From: Mucilaginibacter phenanthrenivorans
GTDB lineage: Bacteria > Bacteroidota > Bacteroidia > Sphingobacteriales > Sphingobacteriaceae
Assembly (NCBI RefSeq): GCF_024721155.1
Contig: NZ_JAHVAP010000001.1
Span: forward strand, 62,001-126,000
Length of the DNA stretch: 64,000 nucleotides
Reading direction: 5' to 3'
Positions within the stretch are counted from its first letter, which is position 1. Each line of letters starts with the position of its first letter. The position numbers and the translations under genes were made by a program. Positions 16,923-25,877 of this stretch are shown piece after piece. The notes beneath the pieces were generated by a model, which had not been told where the DNA came from, made no database searches, and saw nothing but the letters and a program-made list of their open reading frames with translations.

Positions 16923-17613
16923 CTCCGCTAACTTGCTTATAATAAACAATCAGCCTGTCGATATTGGCCAGCATATAAACTTTGGCGTGGATCTTATCAA
17001 CAACTTCGGGGTAATCGCCCATGATATCGCTCATTACGTCTTCAAAGTTTTCGTTGGTGATACGCTTCATTTGGGCAGTGTTTTCGCCATAGTAGTAAAC
17101 AGTTTTTTCGACGCTGCCTCCTCCACCGCCTCCTCCGAAGATGGGAATGGAAACACCAGCGCCAACGCCGCTGCCATAGCCGCCGGTACCTGCACCAACG
17201 CCTACACCTAAATCGGGAGAAATTCCAAATCCACGCCCGCCGCCACCTTTGCCGCCACCGCCAGCCATATAAAGTTTTACGTCTTCATTGAGTGCTACTT
17301 TTACAAAATCAAGTTCTTTTTTTGCCCAGATTTCATTATTGGGCGCATGGGCAACTACAAAACTGTCCCTGCCAATCACAAACGATTTCAGATCGCTGGC
17401 GCTCAATTTAAATGGCTCGGTTTTATTATTATCCTTAAACTCAATAAAGCCCTCGTCCTTTACCGGTCCTTTAGCCGATGGATTAACCCGAATAAAACCG
17501 GTCTCAGTATTACCCTTCACATCGGTAAACCTGCCGGGCAACCATTTGCCGGATTGTGATTTTGCTGATATAATCATCAGCATAAAAAATAAAATGATTA
17601 AAATTGGACGCAT
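16888..17613 (-). CDS. Secreted glycine-rich protein, unknown
   Basis: 241 residues. A Sec signal peptide (1-19, ending SAKSQ) precedes a beta-rich part (RFTDVKGNTETGFIRV, GFIEFKD). A glycine-rich stretch lies at about 117-168, and a helical C-terminal part (NFEDVMSDIMGDYPEVVDKIH) follows. The last residues (SSKLKAKSN) are encoded by AAAGCTCAAAGC words of the adjacent intergenic repeat, so the end of the protein looks repeat-derived. No family recognised. It diverges from the threonine aldolase gene across 41 bases. Confidence 0.7.
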   Translation of the reverse strand: MRPILIILFFMLMIISAKSQSGKWLPGRFTDVKGNTETGFIRVNPSAKGPVKDEGFIEFKDNNKTEPFKLSASDLKSFVIGRDSFVVAHAPNNEIWAKKELDFVKVALNEDVKLYMAGGGGKGGGGRGFGISPDLGVGVGAGTGGYGSGVGAGVSIPIFGGGGGGGSVEKTVYYYGENTAQMKRITNENFEDVMSDIMGDYPEVVDKIHAKVYMLANIDRLIVYYKQVSGGESSKLKAKSN

Positions 17614-17654
17614 AATTACTAAAACACAAATAACGTAATTTTACGACATTTAAT

Positions 17655-18668
17655 ATGATGATTGTTGATCTAAGAAGCGATACTGTTACAAAGCCTACCC
17701 CCGGCATGCTGGAAGCCATGTTCAATGCAAAAGTTGGCGACGATGTTTTTGGCGAGGACGAAACGATAAACGAACTGGAAGCAAAAACTGCCGCCATTTT
17801 TGGGATGGAAGCCGGCATTTTTTGCCCGTCGGGAACCATGACCAACCAAATTGCCATTAAATGTTTTACAAACCCAATGGAGGAGTTGATTGCCGACCAA
17901 ACCGCGCACGTTTATCGCTACGAGGGTGGGGGGATCGCTTTCAATTCAGCGGTATCAACGCGCTTACTAAACGGTTATCGCGGCATAATTACCGTAGAAA
18001 TGATTGAGCCGGAGATTAACGCTGAGAATATTCATTATCCTCATAGCACCCTGGTTGTGCTGGAGAATACTGTAAATAAAGGTGGCGGAAGCTGCTATAC
18101 ATTGGAACAAATAAAGCCGATAGCTGAATTGTGCAAAAGCAAAGGATTAAAGCTCCATTTAGATGGTGCCCGTATTTTTAATGCACTTGCGCATACTGGC
18201 GATGCCGCTGTTGATTACGGTAAATATTTCGATGGAATTTCTGTTTGCCTTTCAAAAGGTCTGGGGGCACCAGTTGGGTCCGTACTTTTGGCTGATAAGG
18301 CGACTATAAAATATGCCCGTCGCATCCGTAAAGTGTTTGGCGGAGGCATGCGCCAGGCAGGCTTTTTAGCTGCAGCCGGCATCTATGCGCTCGATCATCA
18401 TGTGGAGCGGTTAAAAATAGACCACTCTCACACGCAAATTCTTGCGGAGGAACTGGCTAATTGCGGTTGGGTAGCAAATGTTTTACCACAGGAAACCAAC
18501 ATTGTTTTATTTGATACAGTGGAACCCGCAAGCGTAATCCTCCAAAAACTGGAAGAAAAAGGCATCAAAGCCTTATCAACCGATAAACACCGCATCCGTT
18601 TTGTGCTGCATTTGGATGTGCATCCGGAACAGGTGGAGTATGTAGTGGGGGTATTGAAAAGTCTGTAG
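17655..18668 (+). CDS. ltaE: Low-specificity L-threonine aldolase
   Basis: 337-residue PLP enzyme cleaving threonine to glycine and acetaldehyde. Motifs: DLRSDTVTKPTPGM at the N-terminus, GDDVFGEDET (28-37), HLDGARIFNA (168-177) and the PLP lysine K201 in SVCLSKGLGAPVGS. Length is typical. A second Met follows the first directly, so the start may be 17658. The gene ends in a word-repeat hairpin shared with the convergent reductase gene. Confidence 0.93.
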   Translation: MMIVDLRSDTVTKPTPGMLEAMFNAKVGDDVFGEDETINELEAKTAAIFGMEAGIFCPSGTMTNQIAIKCFTNPMEELIADQTAHVYRYEGGGIAFNSAVSTRLLNGYRGIITVEMIEPEINAENIHYPHSTLVVLENTVNKGGGSCYTLEQIKPIAELCKSKGLKLHLDGARIFNALAHTGDAAVDYGKYFDGISVCLSKGLGAPVGSVLLADKATIKYARRIRKVFGGGMRQAGFLAAAGIYALDHHVERLKIDHSHTQILAEELANCGWVANVLPQETNIVLFDTVEPASVILQKLEEKGIKALSTDKHRIRFVLHLDVHPEQVEYVVGVLKSL

Positions 18669-18734
18669 TCTAAAGTCTTGAGTCGTAAGTCAAAAAAGAG
18701 CAAACGACTCAAGACTAATTACTCAAGACTTAGG
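18668..18734. repeat. Word-repeat hairpin (GTCTTGAGTC) between convergent genes
   Basis: The left arm AGTCTAAAGTCTTGAGTCG (18667-18688) and the right arm GACTCAAGACTAATTACTCAAGACTTAGGACT (18705-18736) pair imperfectly around a short A-rich loop. It lies exactly between the stop codons of the aldolase and reductase genes and probably terminates both. Confidence 0.65.
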
Positions 18735-19755
18735 ACTTTATTTCCCTGTCTGCCGATTGTCTTTCAACCATCCAGCCAGGATATTCCCTTGCTAAAGCGC
18801 TTACTTCATCAAGCTTTTTCAGATCATCTGCCGATAAAACCAGTTCGGTTGATTTGATGTTGGCATTCAACTGATCAATACTTTTTGCACCGATGATGGT
18901 GCTGGTTACGCCCTTTTGCTGACGAACCCAAGCCAGTGACACTTCGGCTATTGATACGCCATGCTGCTTACCTACTTCGGTAGCCACATCAATTATATCG
19001 TAGGTTTTTTCCTTATTAATCGGCGGAAAATCAAAAGTATCCCTGCGGCTGCCTGCTGCGTTCCCTGCGTTACGGCCATACTTGCCACCAAGAAAACCAC
19101 CGGCAAGCGGGCTCCACGGCATTACGCCTATGTTTTGATCGTGGGCAAGTGGCAATAGCTCCCTTTCAATGTCACGTGATGCTAAGGAGTAAAAATATTG
19201 CAGACCCATAAATTTGTTCCAGCCATGTTTTTCGGTTATGGCAATGGCCTTCATCACTATCCAGGCAGGCCAGTTGCAAATGGCAATGTAACGTGCTTTG
19301 CCGCTTTGTACAACATCATTTAGTGCGCGAACGGTTTCCTCTACTGAAGTTTTTGGATCGATGCCATGGACGTACAGAATGTCAATATGATCCACCTGTA
19401 AACGTTGTAGACTGGCGTCAACCGATTGGAAAATATGATAGCGCGAAAGCCCCATATCATTTACACCCTCGCCCATGCGACCGCGAACCTTGGTTGCGAT
19501 TACCAGGTTATTGCGGTTTAAGCCAAGATCTAGGATAGATTGACCTAGTAGTTTTTCTGATTCGCCGAAAGAGTAAACGTTAGCTGTGTCTATGAAGTTA
19601 ATGCCTGAATCTACCACAACTTTCATCAGGTCGTTCACCTCCTGTTGTTGTGCAGTCCCGATTGCCTCCCAGTAACCCTTGCCGCCGAAGGTCATGGTGC
19701 CAAAACATAACTCGGATACCACCAGGCCGGTGTTTCCTAAAAAATTGAATTTCAT
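18730..19755 (-). CDS. Aldo/keto reductase
   Basis: 341-residue NADPH-dependent TIM-barrel reductase. The tetrad context is visible: Asp and Tyr in FIDTANVYSFGESEKLLG (about 54-71), Lys in VIATKVRGR, and His in DILYVHGIDP. GVMPWSPLAGGFLGGKYGR and SAQ-like late motifs fit the YajO/PdxI-like AKR group. Substrate unknown. It is a single gene ending at a hairpin. Confidence 0.9.
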   Translation of the reverse strand: MKFNFLGNTGLVVSELCFGTMTFGGKGYWEAIGTAQQQEVNDLMKVVVDSGINFIDTANVYSFGESEKLLGQSILDLGLNRNNLVIATKVRGRMGEGVNDMGLSRYHIFQSVDASLQRLQVDHIDILYVHGIDPKTSVEETVRALNDVVQSGKARYIAICNWPAWIVMKAIAITEKHGWNKFMGLQYFYSLASRDIERELLPLAHDQNIGVMPWSPLAGGFLGGKYGRNAGNAAGSRRDTFDFPPINKEKTYDIIDVATEVGKQHGVSIAEVSLAWVRQQKGVTSTIIGAKSIDQLNANIKSTELVLSADDLKKLDEVSALAREYPGWMVERQSADREIKS

Positions 19756-19960
19756 AAATTTGATGATTTGTTTATAAAAGTAAAATTGGGCGATTATTGT
19801 TTGAGAAAAGTCAGCAGAGGGTCAAAAGTAGGTAAATGCTTTGTGAGACAGCAGAGAAAGTAACCACAGAGGTAACAGAGAAAGGGCAAAGTACATGGGG
19901 GAGACTATTTATTTCTTTAAACTTAACAAACTTATCTTCCCGGTGCTTGTATTATATTCC

Positions 19961-21046
19961 ATGAACCGATTATTGAGCAAACTTGAAAAAATAGGACGCG
20001 ACCCCAAAATAACAGCGAAGGCTGTAGGTTTGCGTTATGTATCAGATTCCACGCCTGGTTATACCCGCAAAAAGGCGGGCAAGGGGTGGAGTTATTATAA
20101 CGCTAAAAGTGAGCTTGTTAAGGATAAGGAGTTAATCAACCGGTTCAATAAACTCGTTATCCCTCCTGCGTATACGAATGTTTGGATCTCTCCTTATGAT
20201 AACGGGCATTTGCAATTTACCGGGACGGATGCTGCGGGCAGAAAGCAATATCGTTATCATCCGGATTGGAACAAAATTCGCAATCAATCAAAATATCATC
20301 GCTTACAAACATTTGCCGGTTACTTGCCCGCCATCCGCAAACAGGTTGATAAGGACCTGTTAAGGCCCAATCCAGATCATGATAAAATAGTGGCGCTAGT
20401 GGTCCGCTTGATGGAACTTACCAGTATAAGGATAGGGAACGAGTCATACAAAAAGCTTTATGGTTCATTTGGACTAACTACACTAATGAACAGGCACGTA
20501 AAAATTGAGGGATCGACACTTAACTTTGAGTTTAAAGGCAAAAAAGGGGTTTATCACAAAGTATCCCTGCAAAGCAGGAAGCTTGCCCGATTGGTAAAAC
20601 AATGTCGCGAAATTCCGGGTAAGGAGCTGTTTCAATATTATAACGAAGACGGCAGCAAATGCTCGCTCGGTTCAGGCGATGTAAATGCGTACCTGAAGGA
20701 AATAACCGGCGAGGATTTTACCGCCAAGGATTTCCGCACCTGGACCGGCAGTGTAAGTGCATTATATGCGATTAAGCAAGTGGGAGAATTTGAAACAATT
20801 ACAGAGTGCAAAAAGAAGATTGTAAGCGTTTTGGACGAGGTGGCTATTAACCTTGGCAACACCCGCACCGTTTGCAAAAAATATTACGTGCATCCAACGG
20901 TGATAAAAAGCTACGAGGATGGTGCTATTTTTAAATACATCAAACAACTTGATGAAGATAAGGATGTAAATTCTGCTGAATTAAACCTCGCGGAAAAAGC
21001 TTTACTAAGTATCCTTGAAAACGAAAAACTGGCCGAAGCCAGTTAG
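19961..21046 (+). CDS. Type IB DNA topoisomerase
   Basis: 361 residues, close to bacterial/poxvirus-type topoisomerase IB length. Active-site residues in view: R157 (TSIRIGNESY), R259 (DFRTWTGS) and the nucleophile Y309 in VCKKYYVHP. The N-terminal lobe carries IPPAYTNVWISP (68-79) and the WNKIRNQSKYHRL stretch. The frame opens at 19895, but the added residues are hydrophobic and unlike the family, so I start at the ATG at 19961. Upstream DNA holds a CAGAGAAAG word repeat (19843-19890). It relaxes supercoils by a 3'-phosphotyrosyl link. Confidence 0.92.
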   Translation: MNRLLSKLEKIGRDPKITAKAVGLRYVSDSTPGYTRKKAGKGWSYYNAKSELVKDKELINRFNKLVIPPAYTNVWISPYDNGHLQFTGTDAAGRKQYRYHPDWNKIRNQSKYHRLQTFAGYLPAIRKQVDKDLLRPNPDHDKIVALVVRLMELTSIRIGNESYKKLYGSFGLTTLMNRHVKIEGSTLNFEFKGKKGVYHKVSLQSRKLARLVKQCREIPGKELFQYYNEDGSKCSLGSGDVNAYLKEITGEDFTAKDFRTWTGSVSALYAIKQVGEFETITECKKKIVSVLDEVAINLGNTRTVCKKYYVHPTVIKSYEDGAIFKYIKQLDEDKDVNSAELNLAEKALLSILENEKLAEAS

Positions 21047-21163
21047 TTGGTTGAGTTTATTAAGTTAGATTAGGTTGATTAAGTTAAAGAAGACAATAAC
21101 TATTAACTGATCTTATTATCGGTCCCGATAACCCAATCAACTCAATCTAAATAATCAACCACT
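21043..21163. repeat. Inverted word-repeat (TTGATTAAGTTAGATT) between convergent genes
   Basis: The left arm (21046-21087) repeats GGTTGAGTTTATTAAG and TAGGTTGATTAAGTTA words. The right arm (21127-21160) carries the complement CCCAATCAACTCAATCTAAATAATCAACC in imperfect form. It occupies the whole gap between the topoisomerase and M56 genes. Confidence 0.6.
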
Positions 21164-23003
21164 ACTTCTTAGTAACTATAAACACAATCCCATTTTTTGC
21201 CCTATCGCCATAAAGTTCCTTGGTTTCGTTGTCGGTTTTCAAAACCATTTTGTCGATATCAAAAGCGGAGATTTTTTTAAGATCGGCCTGTGTGGATATT
21301 TTGCCGTTGATGATGATCATTTTGTCGGCAATGTGATCAACGCTGAAATGATTCGGTGAGGTTACAACCTGGAAATTTGAATAGGTACGCCCTGAACTGC
21401 CATTAACTTTATAAGGCCTTGAGTTATTTTTTAGACTCTTGAAGGTATCAGCTAAAATTGAATAACCCTTTACGACTTTTATTGAGGTGTCCTTATACAG
21501 CTTGTTATCGTAAACCACTACACCTGATCCGGAGGCATTGTTACCACGAACCGTTATTGTTGCAGGGTTGGAAGAGGTGATATTAAATGATTCAACTTTG
21601 GTAGGACCGTCATAATCTGAATCGCCATTTGTTGCCGAAGGATGGCCTACAACAACAACACTGGTTAAGTTGCCGGACGAGTTACCGGTACCATTTATAC
21701 CGTGAGCATTATAAGGCCACTTATCCATTTTTTCACGGAATTTTGCACCGGCCTCAGATCCCTTTGTGGTTACAAATACTGTTCCGTGTTTGTTGTCAAG
21801 GTTGAAAATTACGTTATTACCAACATTCGGTGATACGATATTTATGGCTTCAATATCATTGGGGTTTATTTTATCAAAATCAGTTTTGGACGCTTTTACA
21901 CCGTTTATTACTATATTAACCGAGTCTAGCTTGTCCGAAGAGCTGATAAAGATCTTACCCTTTCTAATGGTGTCTATCAACTTTACGATAATTTTTTGTT
22001 GAGCTATATTCTTTTTGGTAACAACACCAGCGCTGGTGTTTACTTTGTTATTGGGAACGTTTACAGGAGCAGGGTTTTTGCGTTCCAATAGCGCCAACGA
22101 GGACGCTTTTATATTGCTAATTGATTTTTTAACCAGCGCTGCCTTCGAAATGCTAAAAACCAGTAGCATTGCAACCACAGCAGGTACAAGAAATGCGTAC
22201 CGGGTAAGTTTAAAGTTTGAGGATCTTTTTGCGTTCATCATGATAATTCTTTTTTTGATGGTTGATATATTGAAGTGGTTTACAATGCCTTGTGGCGCTG
22301 CCGAAAAGCTCACGTTTACCAAACTGTATTGATATTGCTTGCTGTCGGTGCCGTTTCTTAATATTTTACGGTCGGTTATAAATTCTATGTTTTCTTTTAC
22401 TGCCTTTTTCATTAGCCAGACACCGGGGTTAAACCAATAAAATATGGTGCTTAGTTCGGCCAGCAAAACATCCAATGTATGCCATTCGCTTACGTGGATC
22501 TGCTCATGCTGCAGTATCGATCTTAAGTCGGACGGTTCATGATTTGCCGGGTTAATGTAAATGCTTTTCCAGAAGGAAAAGGGTCCGCTATCGGTATTCA
22601 TTATCCTCACGTTGTGGTTATAAATTTGAGCAGCTGTTGAATTGCGGTATAGTTTAAACAGCGAATAAAGCTGGACCATGAGCCTTGCTGCCAATAGAAT
22701 AACACCCGCCCAAAAAACAACCTCAACCCAAAGCCAGTAATCGGGTCTTTCATTTATTAAAGCCTTGGCCGGTGCCTGCCACCTTAGCATAATGCCTTCA
22801 ACAGGCTTGACTATTTGTTTATGACGCTCTACAAATGCCGAGAGGTTTATTTTGGGATAAACAGTAGCAAATAAAATTGCAGTCAACAGGTAAATACGGT
22901 TCAGGGTATAAAAGGTAAGGTGCCTTAAAACCAGGTAATAGCCGGCGCAGAATAACAGCAGTGCCGCGTTTACTTTTAACAGGAAAATAAAAAGATCTGG
23001 CAT
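21162..23003 (-). CDS. M56 (BlaR1-like) membrane metallopeptidase with TonB-plug-like tail
   Basis: 613 residues. Four membrane helices (about 3-24, 35-50, 91-112 and 268-288) frame a cytoplasmic zinc peptidase site HEQIH at 166-170, with NPGVWLMKKAVKENIEFITDRK after it, as in BlaR1. The periplasmic part after 290 contains two segments resembling TonB-receptor plug tails (about 366-410 and 560-613, the latter ending KELYGDRAKNGIVFIVTKK). Third gene of the blaI operon and a tandem paralogue of the upstream gene. It probably cleaves the BlaI-type repressor on signal; the ligand is unknown and need not be a beta-lactam. Confidence 0.85.
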   Translation of the reverse strand: MPDLFIFLLKVNAALLLFCAGYYLVLRHLTFYTLNRIYLLTAILFATVYPKINLSAFVERHKQIVKPVEGIMLRWQAPAKALINERPDYWLWVEVVFWAGVILLAARLMVQLYSLFKLYRNSTAAQIYNHNVRIMNTDSGPFSFWKSIYINPANHEPSDLRSILQHEQIHVSEWHTLDVLLAELSTIFYWFNPGVWLMKKAVKENIEFITDRKILRNGTDSKQYQYSLVNVSFSAAPQGIVNHFNISTIKKRIIMMNAKRSSNFKLTRYAFLVPAVVAMLLVFSISKAALVKKSISNIKASSLALLERKNPAPVNVPNNKVNTSAGVVTKKNIAQQKIIVKLIDTIRKGKIFISSSDKLDSVNIVINGVKASKTDFDKINPNDIEAINIVSPNVGNNVIFNLDNKHGTVFVTTKGSEAGAKFREKMDKWPYNAHGINGTGNSSGNLTSVVVVGHPSATNGDSDYDGPTKVESFNITSSNPATITVRGNNASGSGVVVYDNKLYKDTSIKVVKGYSILADTFKSLKNNSRPYKVNGSSGRTYSNFQVVTSPNHFSVDHIADKMIIINGKISTQADLKKISAFDIDKMVLKTDNETKELYGDRAKNGIVFIVTKK

Positions 23004-23030
23004 GATTTCAGTATTTTAAGGTTTGTTATT

Positions 23031-24794
23031 TTATTTATTCAACTGCCACAAAAAATCTGAAGCAGTGGACGTTAACGTTTCATTGTTTTGTTTTTGGGTA
23101 ACAATGACAGCCCCTTTTGCTTTAATTGTGTTGGCCTTGCTGTCGTATTCGATATAGTCAGCTTTCACATTAGTAGTTCCGTAAGTTACTTCTGCCTTCC
23201 CGAAAAAGCATGATATGCCGTTTGGCCTTCTTATTACTGAGTCCTCTGCATGGACTTTTAACACTGGTTTGATCTGTAAGCTTGATTTTGACCAGGTTAG
23301 TGATGATATCATTTTTGCATTACCTGGTGCAGTACTTAATGTACTTGCATGCGCTTTAGTGAGGTAGGTAGTATCCAAAATCAGACGGCGGTTCACTATC
23401 TTGACCGTATCAATTACGGCAAGTTTACCGTCAATCAATTTTCCCTGCGTGTGCCTGGCGGATTCGCCATTAATCCGTATTGCGATAATTGGCGCTGTTT
23501 CAATTCCGTTTTTGGTTTTGATATATACAATTGTTTTTTTATCAAGGGTTTCACCAACGTCAATGCTCTTAATGTTAGCCTTATTCAACTTGCCATGATC
23601 GTAATTCTTTGATATATTTCCATCAACAACATACATCAATGGCTTAATAGGCGCTCCGTTTTGTGTAATGTTAATGGCTCCGTTTTTGTCAATAACTATG
23701 CTGTTTGTTTTTAAGCTGCTGTCAACCACTTTATTGTTCCAGGGGCTGGTGGTTGTATTCCTCATGCTTTGCGTATCAATAGATAAATTGATATTCGCTG
23801 TTATCGCTGTCTTTTTAGCAGAATCGATCTTAACACGCGGCCTTTTAACAGGTTTTTGCACAGGTGTTATGAGCATAACGCTAGCAGTCTGATGGTTAAC
23901 CAAAGTGGATTTTTTTACAAATGCCGCTTTTGAGATACTAAAAACCAATAACATCGCAACAACGGCAGGCACTAAAAAAGCATAACGACTCAACGTAAAT
24001 TTTGATGACTGTTCAGCATTCATCATAATTATCCGCTTTTTTATGGCCGAGATATTAAAATGATTAAAAATGGTATTCGGCGATGCTGCGAAGCTTACGC
24101 TTACCAGGCTGTATTGATATTGCTTTGTATCAGCGCCGCTTTTTATGATCTTGCGGTCGGTTATAAACTCTATATTTTCCCGTATTGCCTTTTTCATTAG
24201 CCATACCCCCGGGTTAAACCAGTAAAATATAGTGCTTAGTTCAGCAATCAAAATATCCAAAGTGTGCCATTCGTTTACATGTACCTGCTCGTGCATTAAT
24301 ATTGATTTTAGGTCGGCAGGTTTAATGTTCGCAGGATTAACATAAATGCTTTTCCAAAATGAAAATGGCCCCGAATCTGTATTTACCAGCCTTACATCGT
24401 GCTCGTGGATCTGCGCAGCTGTGGAACTACTGTATAATTTATACAAAGAATAAAGCCGCATAATCAACCTTAACGCTAGCAAGATGACCCCAATCCAAAA
24501 TATAAGCTCAATCCAATTCCAGTAAGCGGGTACCGTAAGTGGCTTAACAAGTGCTGTTGTGGGTGCTTGCCAGTTTATAGCTACAGCCTCAACAGGTTTG
24601 GCAATTTGCTCATGCTGTTGTAAAAAGCCTGACAAATTTATTTCCGGATAGATGGTTGCGAATAAAATGGCGGCAACAAGGTAAATGCGGTTTAGTGTAT
24701 AGAAGGTAATATGCCTGAGCACCATGTAATAGCCGGCGCAAAATAGCAACAGGGCAACATTTACCTTTAACAGAAAAATAAATAAAACCGGCAT
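23031..24794 (-). CDS. M56 (BlaR1-like) metallopeptidase with OstA/LptA-like C-terminus
   Basis: 587 residues, strongly similar to the downstream gene over the first 290 or so (site HEQVH at 168-172, same four helices). The periplasmic part diverges: about 360-410 is plug-like, and about 525-570 reads FFGKAEVTYGTTNVKADYIEYD followed by KANTIKAKG. That resembles the repeated strand unit of OstA/LptA lipopolysaccharide transport proteins. It starts 12 bases after blaI. I infer a second sensor-protease of the same circuit with a different periplasmic sensing part. Confidence 0.83.
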   Translation of the reverse strand: MPVLFIFLLKVNVALLLFCAGYYMVLRHITFYTLNRIYLVAAILFATIYPEINLSGFLQQHEQIAKPVEAVAINWQAPTTALVKPLTVPAYWNWIELIFWIGVILLALRLIMRLYSLYKLYSSSTAAQIHEHDVRLVNTDSGPFSFWKSIYVNPANIKPADLKSILMHEQVHVNEWHTLDILIAELSTIFYWFNPGVWLMKKAIRENIEFITDRKIIKSGADTKQYQYSLVSVSFAASPNTIFNHFNISAIKKRIIMMNAEQSSKFTLSRYAFLVPAVVAMLLVFSISKAAFVKKSTLVNHQTASVMLITPVQKPVKRPRVKIDSAKKTAITANINLSIDTQSMRNTTTSPWNNKVVDSSLKTNSIVIDKNGAINITQNGAPIKPLMYVVDGNISKNYDHGKLNKANIKSIDVGETLDKKTIVYIKTKNGIETAPIIAIRINGESARHTQGKLIDGKLAVIDTVKIVNRRLILDTTYLTKAHASTLSTAPGNAKMISSLTWSKSSLQIKPVLKVHAEDSVIRRPNGISCFFGKAEVTYGTTNVKADYIEYDSKANTIKAKGAVIVTQKQNNETLTSTASDFLWQLNK

Positions 24795-24806
24795 GGCAAT
24801 CAGGGT

Positions 24807-25163
24807 TTAGTGTTTTTCAATAAGTTTAATGATCTCCTTCAGTTCATTGGCACTTATCTTTTTCTCATTTGCGAAAAAGGTCACCAGGTCCTTATATGAA
24901 TTTTGGAAGTAATCGCTTACAAAGCCATTCATAAACTTCTTCTTATAATCCTCTTCCAATATTACCGGTGCATAGCGGAACGAGTTTCCTAATTTTTCGC
25001 CTTTCACAAAATCCTTGCGTTCAAGGTTTTTTATTGTTGATGCAAGGGTAGTATAGGGCGGTTTGGGCTCTTCCATCAGGTCAAGAAAATCTTTAATAAA
25101 ACCTTTACCGCACTGCCATACCGCCTGCATGGCTTCTTCCTCTTGTTTTGATAACTTCTCCAT
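24807..25163 (-). CDS. BlaI/MecI/CopY-family transcriptional repressor
   Basis: 118 residues. The winged-helix part (KLSKQEEEAMQAVW near 3-16, PPYTTLASTIKNLERKDFVKG near 34-54) matches the family, followed by a dimerisation helix region rich in Lys and Phe. It leads an operon with two M56 peptidase genes. Two identical-architecture palindromes lie immediately upstream, so it most likely represses its own operon until cleaved by an M56 partner. Confidence 0.92.
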   Translation of the reverse strand: MEKLSKQEEEAMQAVWQCGKGFIKDFLDLMEEPKPPYTTLASTIKNLERKDFVKGEKLGNSFRYAPVILEEDYKKKFMNGFVSDYFQNSYKDLVTFFANEKKISANELKEIIKLIEKH

Positions 25164-25166
25164 GTT

Positions 25167-25202
25167 TTTACGATTGTTTCGTAAAGCTACGATTAATTCG
25201 TA
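25167..25202 (-). promoter_or_regulatory. Two BlaI operator palindromes, TACGA-N5-TCGTA
   Basis: Site 1 is TTTACGA-N5-TCGTAAA (25167-25185), site 2 TACGA-N5-TCGTA (25188-25202). Their centres are 19 bp apart and site 1 begins four bases before the blaI start codon. Two same-spaced palindromes at this position are what autoregulation by a BlaI dimer predicts. Binding by this protein is inferred. Confidence 0.8.
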
Positions 25203-25275
25203 AATATCAAAATATTTTAACTTTTTTTAACAAATATTTTTATGTGTAACTATTCGGCTATAAATGAGTTGACTG

Positions 25276-25306
25276 TTGTAACATTCAAACTAATAAATTA
25301 CCTTAG
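25276..25306 (+). promoter_or_regulatory. Bacteroidota-type promoter of the cytochrome gene
   Basis: TTG at 25276-25278 and TACCTTAG at 25299-25306 with a 20-base spacer. The known primary promoter of this phylum has a TTTG-like -33 and TAnnTTTG -7. The same TTG-N20-TAnnTTAG arrangement occurs before the candidate RNA at 60465. Confidence 0.45.
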
Positions 25307-25317
25307 ATGACTTAATC

Positions 25318-25821
25318 ATGACAAATATGCTTATCAACAAAAAAATCTTAGTAACACTTTGTCTGTCTTCTGTAATAGCAGTAGTTGCACTAACATCTAT
25401 GAAACCAGAGGATGAACATAAATTTAAAAATCTTAAAGTACTGCCTAAAAACATTACCGACAAGCAATTGGACAATGTAATGGATGAGTGGGCACATTCA
25501 TTAGGCGTACATTGTAATTTTTGCCACGTACGTAATGAAGCAGAAAAGAAAATGGATTTTGTGAGCGATGCCAAGCCTGAAAAAGAAATGGCCCGCAAAA
25601 TGTACAAAATGATGAACAAGCTAAATCAAAAATATTTTGGAGCTAAAAAAGATTCATTAGGAATGGTGATGAAAAGCGGTGTAAATTGCTACTCTTGTCA
25701 CCGTGGTGAATCACATCCCGAAGTTAAGGTTCCTGAGGGTAGGAGAGGCCCAGGTGGTCCCCCTCCGGGTGCGCCTGCTCCGGGTGGAGCGTCGGCCCCT
25801 CAAGGCGATCATAAACAGTAA
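25318..25821 (+). CDS. Exported diheme c-type cytochrome (photo-RC cytochrome-like)
   Basis: 167 residues. An N-terminal hydrophobic segment (about 10-27) is followed by a small domain with two heme sites, C66-x-x-C69-H70 (CNFCH) and C124-x-x-C127-H128 (CYSCH). The spacing and the LKVLPKNITDKQLDNVMDEW motif resemble the reaction-centre cytochrome c subunit family found in non-phototrophic Bacteroidota. The C-terminus (about 136-167) is a Gly/Pro-rich tail. The start could be the fourth codon (25327). It probably shuttles electrons in the periplasm. Confidence 0.85.
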   Translation: MTNMLINKKILVTLCLSSVIAVVALTSMKPEDEHKFKNLKVLPKNITDKQLDNVMDEWAHSLGVHCNFCHVRNEAEKKMDFVSDAKPEKEMARKMYKMMNKLNQKYFGAKKDSLGMVMKSGVNCYSCHRGESHPEVKVPEGRRGPGGPPPGAPAPGGASAPQGDHKQ

Positions 25822-25830
25822 AATATAATA

Positions 25831-25866
25831 AACACCCTTTAGTGCAATACTAAAGGGTGTTTTGCT
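25831..25866 (+). terminator. Intrinsic terminator after the cytochrome gene
   Basis: Perfect 13-bp arms AACACCCTTTAGT (25831-25843) and ACTAAAGGGTGTT (25849-25861), 5-base loop, then TTTG. It separates the cytochrome from the following acetyltransferase gene. Confidence 0.92.
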
Positions 25867-25877
25867 TCATAATAATT

